From Thermoleophilia bacterium (GTDB taxonomy: Bacteria; Actinomycetota; Thermoleophilia; Gaiellales; Gaiellaceae), in contig JAICYG010000137.1 in assembly GCA_025934335.1 (NCBI GenBank), positions 1 to 7,383 of the forward strand: a stretch of DNA of 7,383 nucleotides, read 5' to 3'. The translations under genes and the position numbers were made by a program. The notes beneath the pieces were generated by a model. The model was not told where the DNA came from. It was given only the letters and a program-made list of their open reading frames with translations, and did no database searches. How positions within the stretch are numbered: the stretch's first letter is position 1; each line of letters begins with the position of its first letter. Below, piece after piece: positions 1 through 6,355 of this stretch.

Positions 1-28
1 ACGGCCTGGGCGAGCGGATTGTGCGGTG

Positions 29-586
29 CTACGCCGCGATCGCGCGGAGGTCTTCCAGGGCGCGGCCGAGCAGGTTCTCGCGCAGGTCGAAGAGGCCCGC
101 CCAGAGCGAGCTCGCCTCGAGGCTCGACTGCCAGCGGACCGTCGAGGAGAGACCCTCGAGCGCACGGACGAGCACCGCCAGCTCGAGGTACGCCTGGGCG
201 ACGCGGTGCGGCGCCACCTTCACGCCTGCCCGTTCGAGCACCGGCTCCCAGTCGACGAGCTCGCCCGGGCCCGGCTCGCCGAACCACGACCGTCCCTCCG
301 CCTGGTCGGCCTCGAGCTCCAGCAGATACCGCCCGAGCGGCCGCTCGAGCCCCGCGAGCGCCGTCTCGACCCGGTCGGCCGCACGCCGGAGCGCCGCCTG
401 CCGCCGTCCCGCCGTCCCCGGCTCGGCCTCGCCGCGCGCCCAGCGTTCGAGCAGCCGGCAGAAGGCGAGCGAGGCCACCTCGACCGCGACCAGCTGCGCG
501 ATCAGGCGCCGTCCCGTCGGCTCCTCGGCCGCGTGCTCCGCGATCACGTCCGCCCACTCCGGGCGAGTGCCGAGCGGGACGCTCAA
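29..586 (-). CDS. Hypothetical helical protein downstream of RNase J
   Basis: I do not recognise this 185-residue protein. It lacks a signal peptide, membrane segments and any recognisable catalytic motif. The sequence is rich in Ala, Leu, Glu and Arg and reads as a series of amphipathic helices, with a Gly/Pro-containing break around residues 98-108 (WFGEPGPGE) and a Trp-containing C-terminal helical part (WQSSLEASSLWAGLFDLREN), so a soluble all-helical protein is likely. The TTG start at 586-584 overlaps the rnj stop in a TTGA 4-bp overlap, which implies co-transcription and translational coupling to rnj. It ends with TAG at 29-31. In many actinobacteria ftsK follows rnj; this protein has no FtsK features, so it is an extra gene at that place or the start of a different downstream block. 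The reading frame is intact and its codon composition looks like that of its neighbours. The coding call is firm; the function is unknown. Confidence 0.75.
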   Translation of the reverse strand: MSVPLGTRPEWADVIAEHAAEEPTGRRLIAQLVAVEVASLAFCRLLERWARGEAEPGTAGRRQAALRRAADRVETALAGLERPLGRYLLELEADQAEGRSWFGEPGPGELVDWEPVLERAGVKVAPHRVAQAYLELAVLVRALEGLSSTVRWQSSLEASSLWAGLFDLRENLLGRALEDLRAIAA

Positions 587-2223
587 ACCTCCACCACCAC
601 CGGCAGGATCATCGGCCGCCGCCGGGTCCGGTCGTACACGAGCTGGCCGATGCCGTCGTGAATGTGCTCCTGCAGCAGCTTGATCTCGCGGATGTCGTCG
701 TCGAGCAGCTCGCGCACGATCTCGTGCGCCTCCTGCCGCATCTCGGCGAGCAGCTCCTCGCTCTCCGCGAACCCGCGCGAGATGAGCTCCGGCCGCGACG
801 CGGCGCCGTCGGCGAGCGTCGTCACGACGATCAGCACGCCGTCCTCCGACATGTGGCGCCGGTCGCGCAGCGCCACGTCGGAGATGTCTCCGACGCCGAG
901 CCCGTCGACGAACGTCACGCCCGCGTCGATGCGGTCGACGATGTGCGCACCCGCACGCGAGAGCTCGACCACGTCGCCGTTCTCCGCGAGCACGATCGAC
1001 GACGCCGGCACGCCCGCCTCCTGCGCGAGCCGCGCATGCGCCGCCTGCATCCGGTACTCGCCGTGGATCGGCATCACCGCCTTCGGCCGCACGAGCGAGA
1101 TCAGCGTCCGTAGCTCCTCGGCGCGGCCGTGACCCGAGACGTGCACGTCCGCGTTCTCCTCGTGCAGCACCTCGGCGCCGCGCTTCGTCAGCTGGTTGAT
1201 CGTGTCGTGCACGCGCAGCTCGTTCCCCGGCACGGGTCGCGCAGAGAGGATGACCGTGTCGCCGCGCTCGACCTTGATCGCGGGGTGGTCGTCGTACGCG
1301 ATGCGCGTCAGCGCCGACAGCGGCTCGCCCTGCGAGCCGGTGCAGAGCACGAGCTGCTCGCCCGCCGCCACGTCGTCGAGGTCGGCCGGCTTCACGAGGA
1401 TGTCGTCCGGCATCTCGACGTAGCCGAGATTGCGCGCCACGTTCATGTTGCGGCGCATCGAGCGGCCGACGACGACGATCTTCCGGCCGCAGTCGACGCC
1501 GACGTCGATCGCCTGCTGCATCCGGTGGATGTTCGACGCGAAGCTCGTGATCAGCACGCGGCCGCGGCGCGCCGGGATGATCTGCCGGAACGCCTCGCCC
1601 ACCACGCGCTCGGAGCGCGTGAAGCCCGGCCGCTCCGCGTTCGTCGAGTCGCCGAGCAGCAGGTCGACGCCGCGGTTGCCGAGGTCGGCGAGGCGGCCGA
1701 CGTCGGTCCGGAGGCCGTCGACGGGGGTGTGGTCGAGCTTCCAGTCGCCCGTGTGGAACACCCGCCCGGCGGCCGTCTCGATCGCGATCCCGACCGCATC
1801 CGGGATCGAGTGCGCCATGCGGATGAACTCGAGCCGGAACGGGCCGATCTCGACGGGCCCGCCCTCGGGATCTACCTCGCGCAGCTCTGCGGCGCGCAGG
1901 AGGCCGTGCTCGTCGAGCTTCGACTTGACGAGCCCGAGCGTCAGCCGCGTCGCCCAGATCTCGTCGACGCGCACCTCGCGCATCAGGAACGGCAGCGCCC
2001 CGACGTGGTCCTCGTGCGCATGCGTGAGCACGACGGCACGGACACGGCGGTCGTGCAGGTACCCGAAGTCCGGGAGGATGACGTCGACGCCGAGGTGCTC
2101 GTCGCGTGGGAACGACATCCCCGCGTCGACGACGATCGTCTCGCCGCCCGCCTCGTACACGGTCATGTTCTTACCAACCTCTCCGAGGCCCCCGAGCGGG
2201 ATCACGCGCAGTACGTCGTCCAT
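583..2223 (-). CDS. rnj: Ribonuclease J (metallo-beta-lactamase/beta-CASP nuclease)
   Basis: RNase J is a cytoplasmic zinc-dependent 5'-3' exonuclease and endonuclease that matures and degrades mRNA and rRNA. The 546-residue length fits the family (about 550). The N-terminal metallo-beta-lactamase domain carries the metal motif HAHEDH at residues 68-73, then AHSIPD (137-142), HTGDW (157-161) and GDSTN (191-195). The beta-CASP part follows with TSFASNIHR (226-234), CTGSQGEP (294-301), HVSGHG (361-366) and PIHGEY (385-390). From about residue 440 to the end is the C-terminal domain typical of RNase J. The ATG at 2223 gives an N-terminus (MDDVLRVIPLGGLGEVGKN) in register with homologs. The gene starts 27 bp after the dapA stop, with a GGGG run close upstream of the ATG as a weak ribosome site and a TACACT hexamer at 2239-2234. 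The dapA-rnj pairing is a known actinobacterial arrangement. All motif residues are present, so it should be active. Confidence 0.97.
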   Translation of the reverse strand: MDDVLRVIPLGGLGEVGKNMTVYEAGGETIVVDAGMSFPRDEHLGVDVILPDFGYLHDRRVRAVVLTHAHEDHVGALPFLMREVRVDEIWATRLTLGLVKSKLDEHGLLRAAELREVDPEGGPVEIGPFRLEFIRMAHSIPDAVGIAIETAAGRVFHTGDWKLDHTPVDGLRTDVGRLADLGNRGVDLLLGDSTNAERPGFTRSERVVGEAFRQIIPARRGRVLITSFASNIHRMQQAIDVGVDCGRKIVVVGRSMRRNMNVARNLGYVEMPDDILVKPADLDDVAAGEQLVLCTGSQGEPLSALTRIAYDDHPAIKVERGDTVILSARPVPGNELRVHDTINQLTKRGAEVLHEENADVHVSGHGRAEELRTLISLVRPKAVMPIHGEYRMQAAHARLAQEAGVPASSIVLAENGDVVELSRAGAHIVDRIDAGVTFVDGLGVGDISDVALRDRRHMSEDGVLIVVTTLADGAASRPELISRGFAESEELLAEMRQEAHEIVRELLDDDIREIKLLQEHIHDGIGQLVYDRTRRRPMILPVVVEV

Positions 2224-2250
2224 CTGGCCCCGCAGTGTAGGGCGTCGTTC

Positions 2251-3126
2251 CTACGCCGGGACGAGGAGGCCGAGCCGCTCGAGGCAGCCGCGCACCCGCG
2301 CGACCTCGTCCTCGCTCGCCTCGACGAGGGGCAGGCGGTGGCCGCCGACCGGGTGGCCGAGCAGCCGCAGGGCGGCTTTGATCGCGATCGGGTTCGGCGC
2401 GACGCCGAGCAGGTCGTACGACGGCTCGAGCTGCCGGTCGACCTCACGCGCGCGCTCGAGGTCGCCCGTGAGCGCCGCACGCACCTGCTCCGCGACCTGC
2501 GGCCCGACCACGTGCGTGTGCACGCACACGCCGCCGATCCCGCCCAGCTCGAGGAACGGCTGAATCAGGTTGTCGTCGCCGGCGTACAGGTCGAGCCCGG
2601 ACGCAACGATGTGCCGCGCCTGGTCGAGGTCGCCGTTCGCCTGCTTGACCGCGCGGACGTTGTCGACCTCGGCGAGCTGCGAGATCGTCTCGGGCTCGAT
2701 GTTGACGACGACCCGCGCGGGGATGTTGTAGACGACGATCGGCCGGTCGGTCGCGCGCGCGACCTCCGCGAAGTGGGCGACGATGCCGCGCTGCGGCGGC
2801 TTGTTGTAGTACGGCGTCACGACGAGGAACGCCGAGGCGCCGAGCTCGTGCGCCGCCCCGGTCAGGTGCACCGAGTGCGACGTCGAGTACGTGCCCGTCC
2901 CCGCGACGACGGTGGCCCTGTCGCCGACCGCCTCGAGCGCTGCGCGCACGAGGTCGAGCCGCTCGTCGTCGGCGAGGGTCGGGCTCTCGCCCGTCGTCCC
3001 GGCGACGACGATGCCGTCGGAGCCGTTCTCGACGAGGTGCGTGCAGAGCGCCTGGAAGGCGTCGAAGTCGACGCTGCCGTCGTCTTTGAACGGCGTGACG
3101 ATCGCCGTCAGGACGTGACCGAGCAC
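2251..3126 (-). CDS. dapA: 4-hydroxy-tetrahydrodipicolinate synthase (DapA)
   Basis: DapA condenses pyruvate with L-aspartate-4-semialdehyde, the first committed step of the diaminopimelate/lysine pathway, in the cytoplasm. The protein is a complete class I TIM-barrel aldolase: GTTGESPTL (residues 43-51), Tyr107 in TPYYNKP, YNIPAR with Tyr133 and Arg138, and Schiff-base Lys161 in VKQANGD. I chose the GTG at 3126-3124 (291 residues). With it, Thr44, Thr45, Tyr107, Tyr133, Arg138 and Lys161 take exactly the E. coli DapA numbers, and the GTG sits 6 nt after a TAGACT hexamer. A TTG at 3132 would add two residues and has a GGGGG run 8 nt upstream, so it cannot be excluded. The stop is TAG at 2251-2253, 27 bp before rnj, so the two are probably co-transcribed. 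The barrel segment GGVCVHTHVVGP (199-209) differs from the E. coli sequence at this place (GVISVTANVA), while the catalytic residues are unchanged. Confidence 0.96.
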   Translation of the reverse strand: MLGHVLTAIVTPFKDDGSVDFDAFQALCTHLVENGSDGIVVAGTTGESPTLADDERLDLVRAALEAVGDRATVVAGTGTYSTSHSVHLTGAAHELGASAFLVVTPYYNKPPQRGIVAHFAEVARATDRPIVVYNIPARVVVNIEPETISQLAEVDNVRAVKQANGDLDQARHIVASGLDLYAGDDNLIQPFLELGGIGGVCVHTHVVGPQVAEQVRAALTGDLERAREVDRQLEPSYDLLGVAPNPIAIKAALRLLGHPVGGHRLPLVEASEDEVARVRGCLERLGLLVPA

Positions 3127-3132
3127 GCCCAA

Positions 3133-3138
3133 AGTCTA
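3133..3138 (-). promoter_or_regulatory. Probable -10 element of dapA (leaderless type)
   Basis: On the minus strand TAGACT fits the actinobacterial -10 consensus TANNNT. It is followed by exactly 6 nt (TTGGGC) and then GTG, so transcription would begin at or next to the start codon and give a leaderless mRNA. I see no convincing -35 hexamer at the usual spacing. It lies in the 53-61 bp divergent gap shared with the plus-strand secreted-protein gene. Confidence 0.55.
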
Positions 3139-3173
3139 CGCCCCCGTCGAACGAACTCCTTACAGCCCCCGCC

Positions 3174-3179
3174 TAGAGT
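3174..3179 (+). promoter_or_regulatory. Probable -10 element of the secreted-protein gene (leaderless type)
   Basis: TAGAGT fits TANNNT and is separated from the GTG at 3186 by exactly 6 nt (GGGCTC), the geometry of a leaderless start. It mirrors the dapA element on the other strand of the same gap, which also reads TAGANT followed by 6 nt and GTG. No Shine-Dalgarno sequence is seen before this GTG, and the candidate -35 sequences (for example around 3147-3157) are weak. Confidence 0.55.
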
Positions 3180-3185
3180 GGGCTC

Positions 3186-3656
3186 GTGCGCAGGGTGCTG
3201 CCGCTCACGCTCCTTCTCGCCGTCGTCGCCGTGGCGTCGGCGGGCGCCGCCACGGCGCCCGCCGTGCCGCGGCACTCGCAGCTCGCACTCCGCCACAAGC
3301 TGCCCTCGCTGGCGTACGTCCCGACCCGTGTCGGCTTCGGCTTCCGCTACTACAAGTGGGCGACGACGACACGGCCCGCGCTCCGCATCTGGTTCCGCGA
3401 CGTGGCGAAGCGCGAGATCACCTTCGTCGCGACCTTCCAGAAGGGCGCGTGCGCCGCGAGCCGTGAGAAGACGTTCCAGCTCGACGGCAACAAGGTGTAC
3501 TGGTCGCACACCGCAAACGAGCAGCAGGCGTGGCGTTGCGTGCAGGGGACGAAGGGGCGACTCGTGCGCCTGACTGTTGCGACGCCGATCCCGCCGACGA
3601 GGTTTGCCGACGTCGGGATCGGGCGGATCGCCGCGTCAGGCCGGCACGTTCAGTAG
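3186..3656 (+). CDS. Small secreted protein of unknown function
   Basis: This 156-residue protein is the only plus-strand gene here. It has a clear Sec-type signal peptide: VRRV, then a hydrophobic core (LPLTLLLAVVAVASAG, residues 5-20), then ATA/PAV with probable signal peptidase I cleavage near residue 24. There is no lipobox Cys. The mature part (about 130 residues) is rich in aromatic residues and beta-type segments (YVPTRVGFGFRYYKW; LRIWFRDVAKREITFVATF). It holds only two cysteines, in KGAC and WRC, which could form one disulfide outside the membrane. I recognise no family. The GTG start is supported by the signal peptide starting directly there and by the -10-like element 6 nt upstream. 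The gene meets the methyltransferase tail to tail, with stops overlapping by 21 bp, and separates dapB from dapA. That it is translated is well supported by the signal peptide; its role is unknown. Confidence 0.85.
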   Translation: MRRVLPLTLLLAVVAVASAGAATAPAVPRHSQLALRHKLPSLAYVPTRVGFGFRYYKWATTTRPALRIWFRDVAKREITFVATFQKGACAASREKTFQLDGNKVYWSHTANEQQAWRCVQGTKGRLVRLTVATPIPPTRFADVGIGRIAASGRHVQ

Positions 3657-4199
3657 GCGCACGACGCGCGGCGCAACCTCTTCGACGTCGCCGGCGAGCC
3701 GCAGGAACTCAGCTTCGTACGGCCGGGCGGCAAGCCCGACGAGTGCGGCGGGCGCGAGCTCGCGGAGGCGCTCGAGCACCGGCTCGATGTTCCGCCGCTC
3801 GTAGAGCACGTCCGCGGCGAGCGCCAGGTCGAACCGCTCGGCCCACGGCTCCCGCCAGTCGCGCGTCTCCGCGCGCAGCGTCAGCCCGTTGCGTGCGGCG
3901 TTCTCGCGCAACAGCGCGATCGCGTCCTCCGACCAGTCGATCGCCGTCACGCTCGCACCCTTCGCGGCGGCGACGAGCGACGGCACCCCCAGCCCGCAGC
4001 CGAGCTCGACGACGTGCACGCCCGCGACCTCGGGCAGCGCCTCGGCGAGCGCCGTCGCGGCCGGCCACAGCTCTGCCCAGTAGGGCAGGAACTCGTCCCG
4101 CTCGAACTCGGCCTCGTCGATCAGCGCCTCCGGCGACGCCGGCCGTTCCAGGCGCAGCTCGACGCCGTGGACGACGACCGCGTCAGAGAAGAGCGTCAA
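3636..4199 (-). CDS. Class I SAM-dependent methyltransferase, PF10294-like
   Basis: The 187-residue protein is a Rossmann-type methyltransferase. It shows the S-adenosylmethionine loop ELGCGLG (residues 65-71), an acidic residue at the end of strand 2 (Asp88 in AIDWS), DWREPW (114-119) and a post-strand-4 motif DVLYER (130-135). The segment PYWAELWPAATALA before motif I is the W/P-rich signature of the lysine methyltransferase-like group PF10294 (METTL20/METTL21 relatives), so a protein-lysine substrate is possible; the target cannot be read from sequence. The start is TTG at 4199, the only start codon ahead of the conserved N-terminal part, giving a 17-bp overlap with the end of dapB and hence likely translational coupling. 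Its end overlaps the convergent secreted-protein gene by 21 bp. In several actinobacteria thyX or other genes occupy this place after dapB. The methyltransferase call is firm; the subfamily is moderate. Confidence 0.88.
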   Translation of the reverse strand: MTLFSDAVVVHGVELRLERPASPEALIDEAEFERDEFLPYWAELWPAATALAEALPEVAGVHVVELGCGLGVPSLVAAAKGASVTAIDWSEDAIALLRENAARNGLTLRAETRDWREPWAERFDLALAADVLYERRNIEPVLERLRELAPAALVGLAARPYEAEFLRLAGDVEEVAPRVVRLLNVPA

Positions 4200-4779
4200 G
4201 GCCGATCGTGAGCCCGGGCGGCAGCGTCGAGAGCCGCTCGAGCGCGAGCAGGACGCCCGGGGTGTACGCCTCCCGCGAGCTCGCGTCGTGGCGGATCGTG
4301 AGCGTCTGTCCCGCGCCGCCGAGAATCACCTGCTGGTGCGCGTTCAGCCCCGGCAGGCGCACCGAGTGGATCGGGATCTCCCCGCCCATCCGCTCGGCCG
4401 TCAGCTTCGCGGTGCCCGACGGTGCGTCGAGCTTCGCCGGATGGTGGAGCTCGACGATCTCCGCGCGCTCCAGGTGGCGGGCCGCCTCGGCAGCGAACCG
4501 CATCATCAGGACCGCGCCGATAGCGAAGTTCGGCGCGTAGAACACGGGTACCGACGCGTCGTGGAACTCCTCGGCGTCCCAGCCGGTCGTGCCGACGACG
4601 CACGGGACACCCGCCTCGATCGCGGCGCGGACGTTGCCCGTCACTGCAGACGGCGTCGTGAAGTCGACCATCGCCTCGGCGTCGCCGAGCGAGTCGACCA
4701 GCTGGTGCCTCGCCGCCTCGAGCCCCGGGCCGAGCACGGACCCGACTTTCCCGTTCCGGCCGTTGAGCAGAACCCTCAC
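4183..4779 (-). CDS. dapB: 4-hydroxy-tetrahydrodipicolinate reductase (DapB), compact form
   Basis: DapB reduces hydroxy-tetrahydrodipicolinate, the product of DapA, with NAD(P)H in lysine/diaminopimelate synthesis. Seen here: the nucleotide loop GRNGKVG (residues 7-13), VDFTTPSAV (38-46), VVGTTG (61-66), APNFAIGAVLMM (82-93), the substrate and catalytic signature ELHHPAKLDAPSGTA (110-124) with His112, His113 and Lys116, then VRLPGLNAHQ (140-149) and TIRHDASSREAYTPGVLLAL (161-180). At 198 residues it is short; DapB is usually about 245-270. Compared from memory with mycobacterial DapB, sequence is lost between the nucleotide loop and VDFT (the second strand and its helix), before APNFAIG, and in the loop after SGTA. 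I chose the GTG at 4779 because the Rossmann strand (VRVLLNG) begins there and it overlaps the M16 stop as GTGA; in-frame codons further upstream read only peptidase sequence out of frame. All catalytic residues are intact. Confidence 0.95.
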   Translation of the reverse strand: MRVLLNGRNGKVGSVLGPGLEAARHQLVDSLGDAEAMVDFTTPSAVTGNVRAAIEAGVPCVVGTTGWDAEEFHDASVPVFYAPNFAIGAVLMMRFAAEAARHLERAEIVELHHPAKLDAPSGTAKLTAERMGGEIPIHSVRLPGLNAHQQVILGGAGQTLTIRHDASSREAYTPGVLLALERLSTLPPGLTIGLDALL

Positions 4780-6065
4780 GCCGCTCGCGCGAGGTCGGGC
4801 GTGACCCGTTCGAGTGCCGCGAGGAAGCGCTCCTCGCTCGGCCCGATGCACGCCGCCGAGAGCCGTTCGGGTGCCAGGAGCGCGCCGGCGAGTGCACTCA
4901 CGGACGAGGCCTCGACCGCGTCGATCTCCGCCACGATCCGGTCGAGCGACAGGAGCTCCGAGTCGGTGATCAGCGACTTTCCGAGCCGGTTCATGCGCGT
5001 CGACGTCGACTCCATCGAGAGCAGGATGCGCCCCTTCAGGTTCTCCTTCGCGCGCTCGAGCTCTCGCTCCGGCAGGTTGCCGGCAGCGATGTCGGCGATC
5101 TGCTCCGCGGTGATCGCGAGCGCTTCGCCGAGATTGTCCTCCCGCGTTCCCAGGTAGACGCCGATCTGCCCGGTGTCCGTGTACTGCGACACGAACGAGT
5201 ACACGGCGTACGCCATCCCGCGCTTCTCGCGGATCTCCTGGAAGAGGCGCGACGATGCGGAGCCGCCGAGGATCGCGTCGAGCAACGAGGCCGCGAAGCG
5301 GCGGCGGTCGGAGCGGGAGATGCCGGGAGCCCCGAGGCAGACGTGGTACTGCTCGGTGTCCTTGCGCTGGAAGCGCAGGCGCGGCGGCGGCGGCTCCATC
5401 AACGGCGGCCGCGCGTTCAGCCGGGAGTCCCCCACCTCGTTGCGGCGCTCGAGCGCACGTCCCACCAGCTCGACGACCCGCTCGTGCTCGATGTTGCCGG
5501 CGGCGGCGACGACGATGTTCGCGGGCACGTACAGCTCGCCGTGGTACTTCGCGATCTCGTCGCGCGGTATCGAGGAGATCACCTCGGCGGTGCCGATCAC
5601 CGGCCGGCCGAGCGGGTGGTCGCCGAAGATCGCCTCCGAGATCAGGTCGTGCACGAGATCCTGGGGCGCGTCCTCGTACATCGCGATCTCCTCGAGCACG
5701 ACCTCGCGCTCCGCATCGAGGTCACTGAAGGCCGGCGCGAACACCATGTCGCCCATCACGTCCATCGCGGTTTCGAGGTGATGGTCGGGGACGCGCGCGT
5801 AGACGAGCGTGTGCTCCCGCGACGTGGCCGCGTTCAGCTCGCCCCCGAGGCCGTCGAAGATCTCGGCGATCTCGACGGCGCTGTAGCGAGACGTCCCCTT
5901 GAAGAGCAGGTGCTCGATGAAGTGCGTGACGCCTGCTTCGGCTGCCGCCTCGTCGCGCGAGCCGGCGCCGATCCAGTAGCCGACCGCCGCGGAACGGACG
6001 TGGTCGAGCGGCTCCGAGACGATCCGCTCGCCCGAGTCGAGCTCGGTCAGCGTCCAGTTCTGCAC
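4776..6065 (-). CDS. M16 family zinc metallopeptidase (processing-peptidase-like)
   Basis: This 429-residue protein is a single-chain, two-domain member of peptidase family M16 (pitrilysin/mitochondrial processing peptidase group; B. subtilis MlpA/YmxG-like). The inverted zinc motif HFIEH is at residues 48-52, followed by LLFKGT, and the third ligand is a Glu in VVLEEI (125 or 126) with the usual MYED after it. The second domain holds REKRGMAYAVYSF, the conserved Arg/Tyr segment for substrate binding. No signal peptide is present, so it is probably cytoplasmic. The frame stays open far upstream, to 6800, but that part is Arg/Pro-rich shadow of the SemiSWEET and membrane-protein genes; the GTG at 6065 is the first start codon that fits family N-termini (VQNWTLTELDSGERIV). 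It lies 11 bp after the SemiSWEET stop and ends in a GTGA overlap with dapB. The M16-dapB pairing is common in actinobacteria. The physiological substrate is unknown. Confidence 0.95.
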   Translation of the reverse strand: MQNWTLTELDSGERIVSEPLDHVRSAAVGYWIGAGSRDEAAAEAGVTHFIEHLLFKGTSRYSAVEIAEIFDGLGGELNAATSREHTLVYARVPDHHLETAMDVMGDMVFAPAFSDLDAEREVVLEEIAMYEDAPQDLVHDLISEAIFGDHPLGRPVIGTAEVISSIPRDEIAKYHGELYVPANIVVAAAGNIEHERVVELVGRALERRNEVGDSRLNARPPLMEPPPPRLRFQRKDTEQYHVCLGAPGISRSDRRRFAASLLDAILGGSASSRLFQEIREKRGMAYAVYSFVSQYTDTGQIGVYLGTREDNLGEALAITAEQIADIAAGNLPERELERAKENLKGRILLSMESTSTRMNRLGKSLITDSELLSLDRIVAEIDAVEASSVSALAGALLAPERLSAACIGPSEERFLAALERVTPDLARAA

Positions 6066-6076
6066 GGGGCCGTAGG

Positions 6077-6343
6077 CTACGGGTTTCGGTAGCGGAGAGC
6101 CACGAGGATCGTGAACACGCAGACGACCGTCGCGACCGTGTTCGGGACGATGATCGCCGGGTTCCCGAGTGCGATTCCGTAGGCGAGCCAGAGCAGGAAC
6201 CCGACGAGCAGCACCTGCTGGTAGCCGACGGAGACGCCCTTCGACGAGCGGTGCGCACGGATCGCCCGGATCTGCAGGATCGGCGAGACGGCCATCGCAA
6301 CACCCCAGGTCGCGGCCGCGGCGGCGAGCACGTCGGTCGTCAC
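6077..6343 (-). CDS. SemiSWEET family sugar transporter
   Basis: The 88-residue protein has the size and layout of a SemiSWEET, a three-helix unit that works as a homodimer to move sugars down their gradient across the membrane. Helices fall at about 5-23, 38-57 and 63-84. After helix 1 comes the PQ-loop-type sequence SPILQ (20-24) and the positively charged loop RAIRAHRSSKGVSVGY; helix 2 has LWLAYG and helix 3 has IIVPNTVA. Trp52 and Asn68 are spaced as the sugar-contacting Trp/Asn pair of characterised SemiSWEETs. The GTG start at 6343 lies 9 bp after the stop of the 146-aa membrane protein; TAACGT followed by 6 nt precedes it and could be a leaderless promoter. The stop at 6077 is 11 bp before the M16 peptidase start. 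The family call is firm; the substrate (sugar type) and transport direction cannot be told. Confidence 0.9.
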   Translation of the reverse strand: MTTDVLAAAAATWGVAMAVSPILQIRAIRAHRSSKGVSVGYQQVLLVGFLLWLAYGIALGNPAIIVPNTVATVVCVFTILVALRYRNP

Positions 6344-6349
6344 GCCGGG

Positions 6350-6355
6350 ACGTTA
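6350..6355 (-). promoter_or_regulatory. Possible leaderless -10 element of the SemiSWEET gene
   Basis: TAACGT on the minus strand fits TANNNT and stands exactly 6 nt (CCCGGC) before the GTG of the SemiSWEET gene. Its first three bases are also the TAA stop of the preceding gene, so part of the match is imposed by coding and the evidence is weaker than for the two elements in the dapA gap. No -35 is visible. Confidence 0.35.

Noticed and set aside
1..28. Possible start of a further minus-strand gene (for example ftsK) at the left edge
   Set aside because: Only 28 bases follow the stop of the 185-aa gene and no start or motif can be supported.
19..1113. Plus-strand frames opposite the 185-aa protein and the 3' part of rnj
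   Set aside because: Products are dominated by Arg, Pro and Ala with no motifs, and they oppose well-supported minus-strand genes.
1129..3573. Long plus-strand open frame of 814 codons opposite dapA and rnj
   Set aside because: Its product is Arg/Asp/Val-rich low-complexity sequence without motifs, and the minus strand carries complete, motif-intact DapA and RNase J. It is a GC-driven shadow.
3636..3700. Rho-independent terminator between the convergent genes
   Set aside because: GC-rich short inverted stretches occur (for example around 3656-3675), but there is no stable stem followed by a T-run on either strand.
4780..4851. 24-codon upstream extension of dapB
   Set aside because: It lies over the M16 C-terminus and reads as charged filler; the nucleotide-binding strand begins right at the GTG at 4779.
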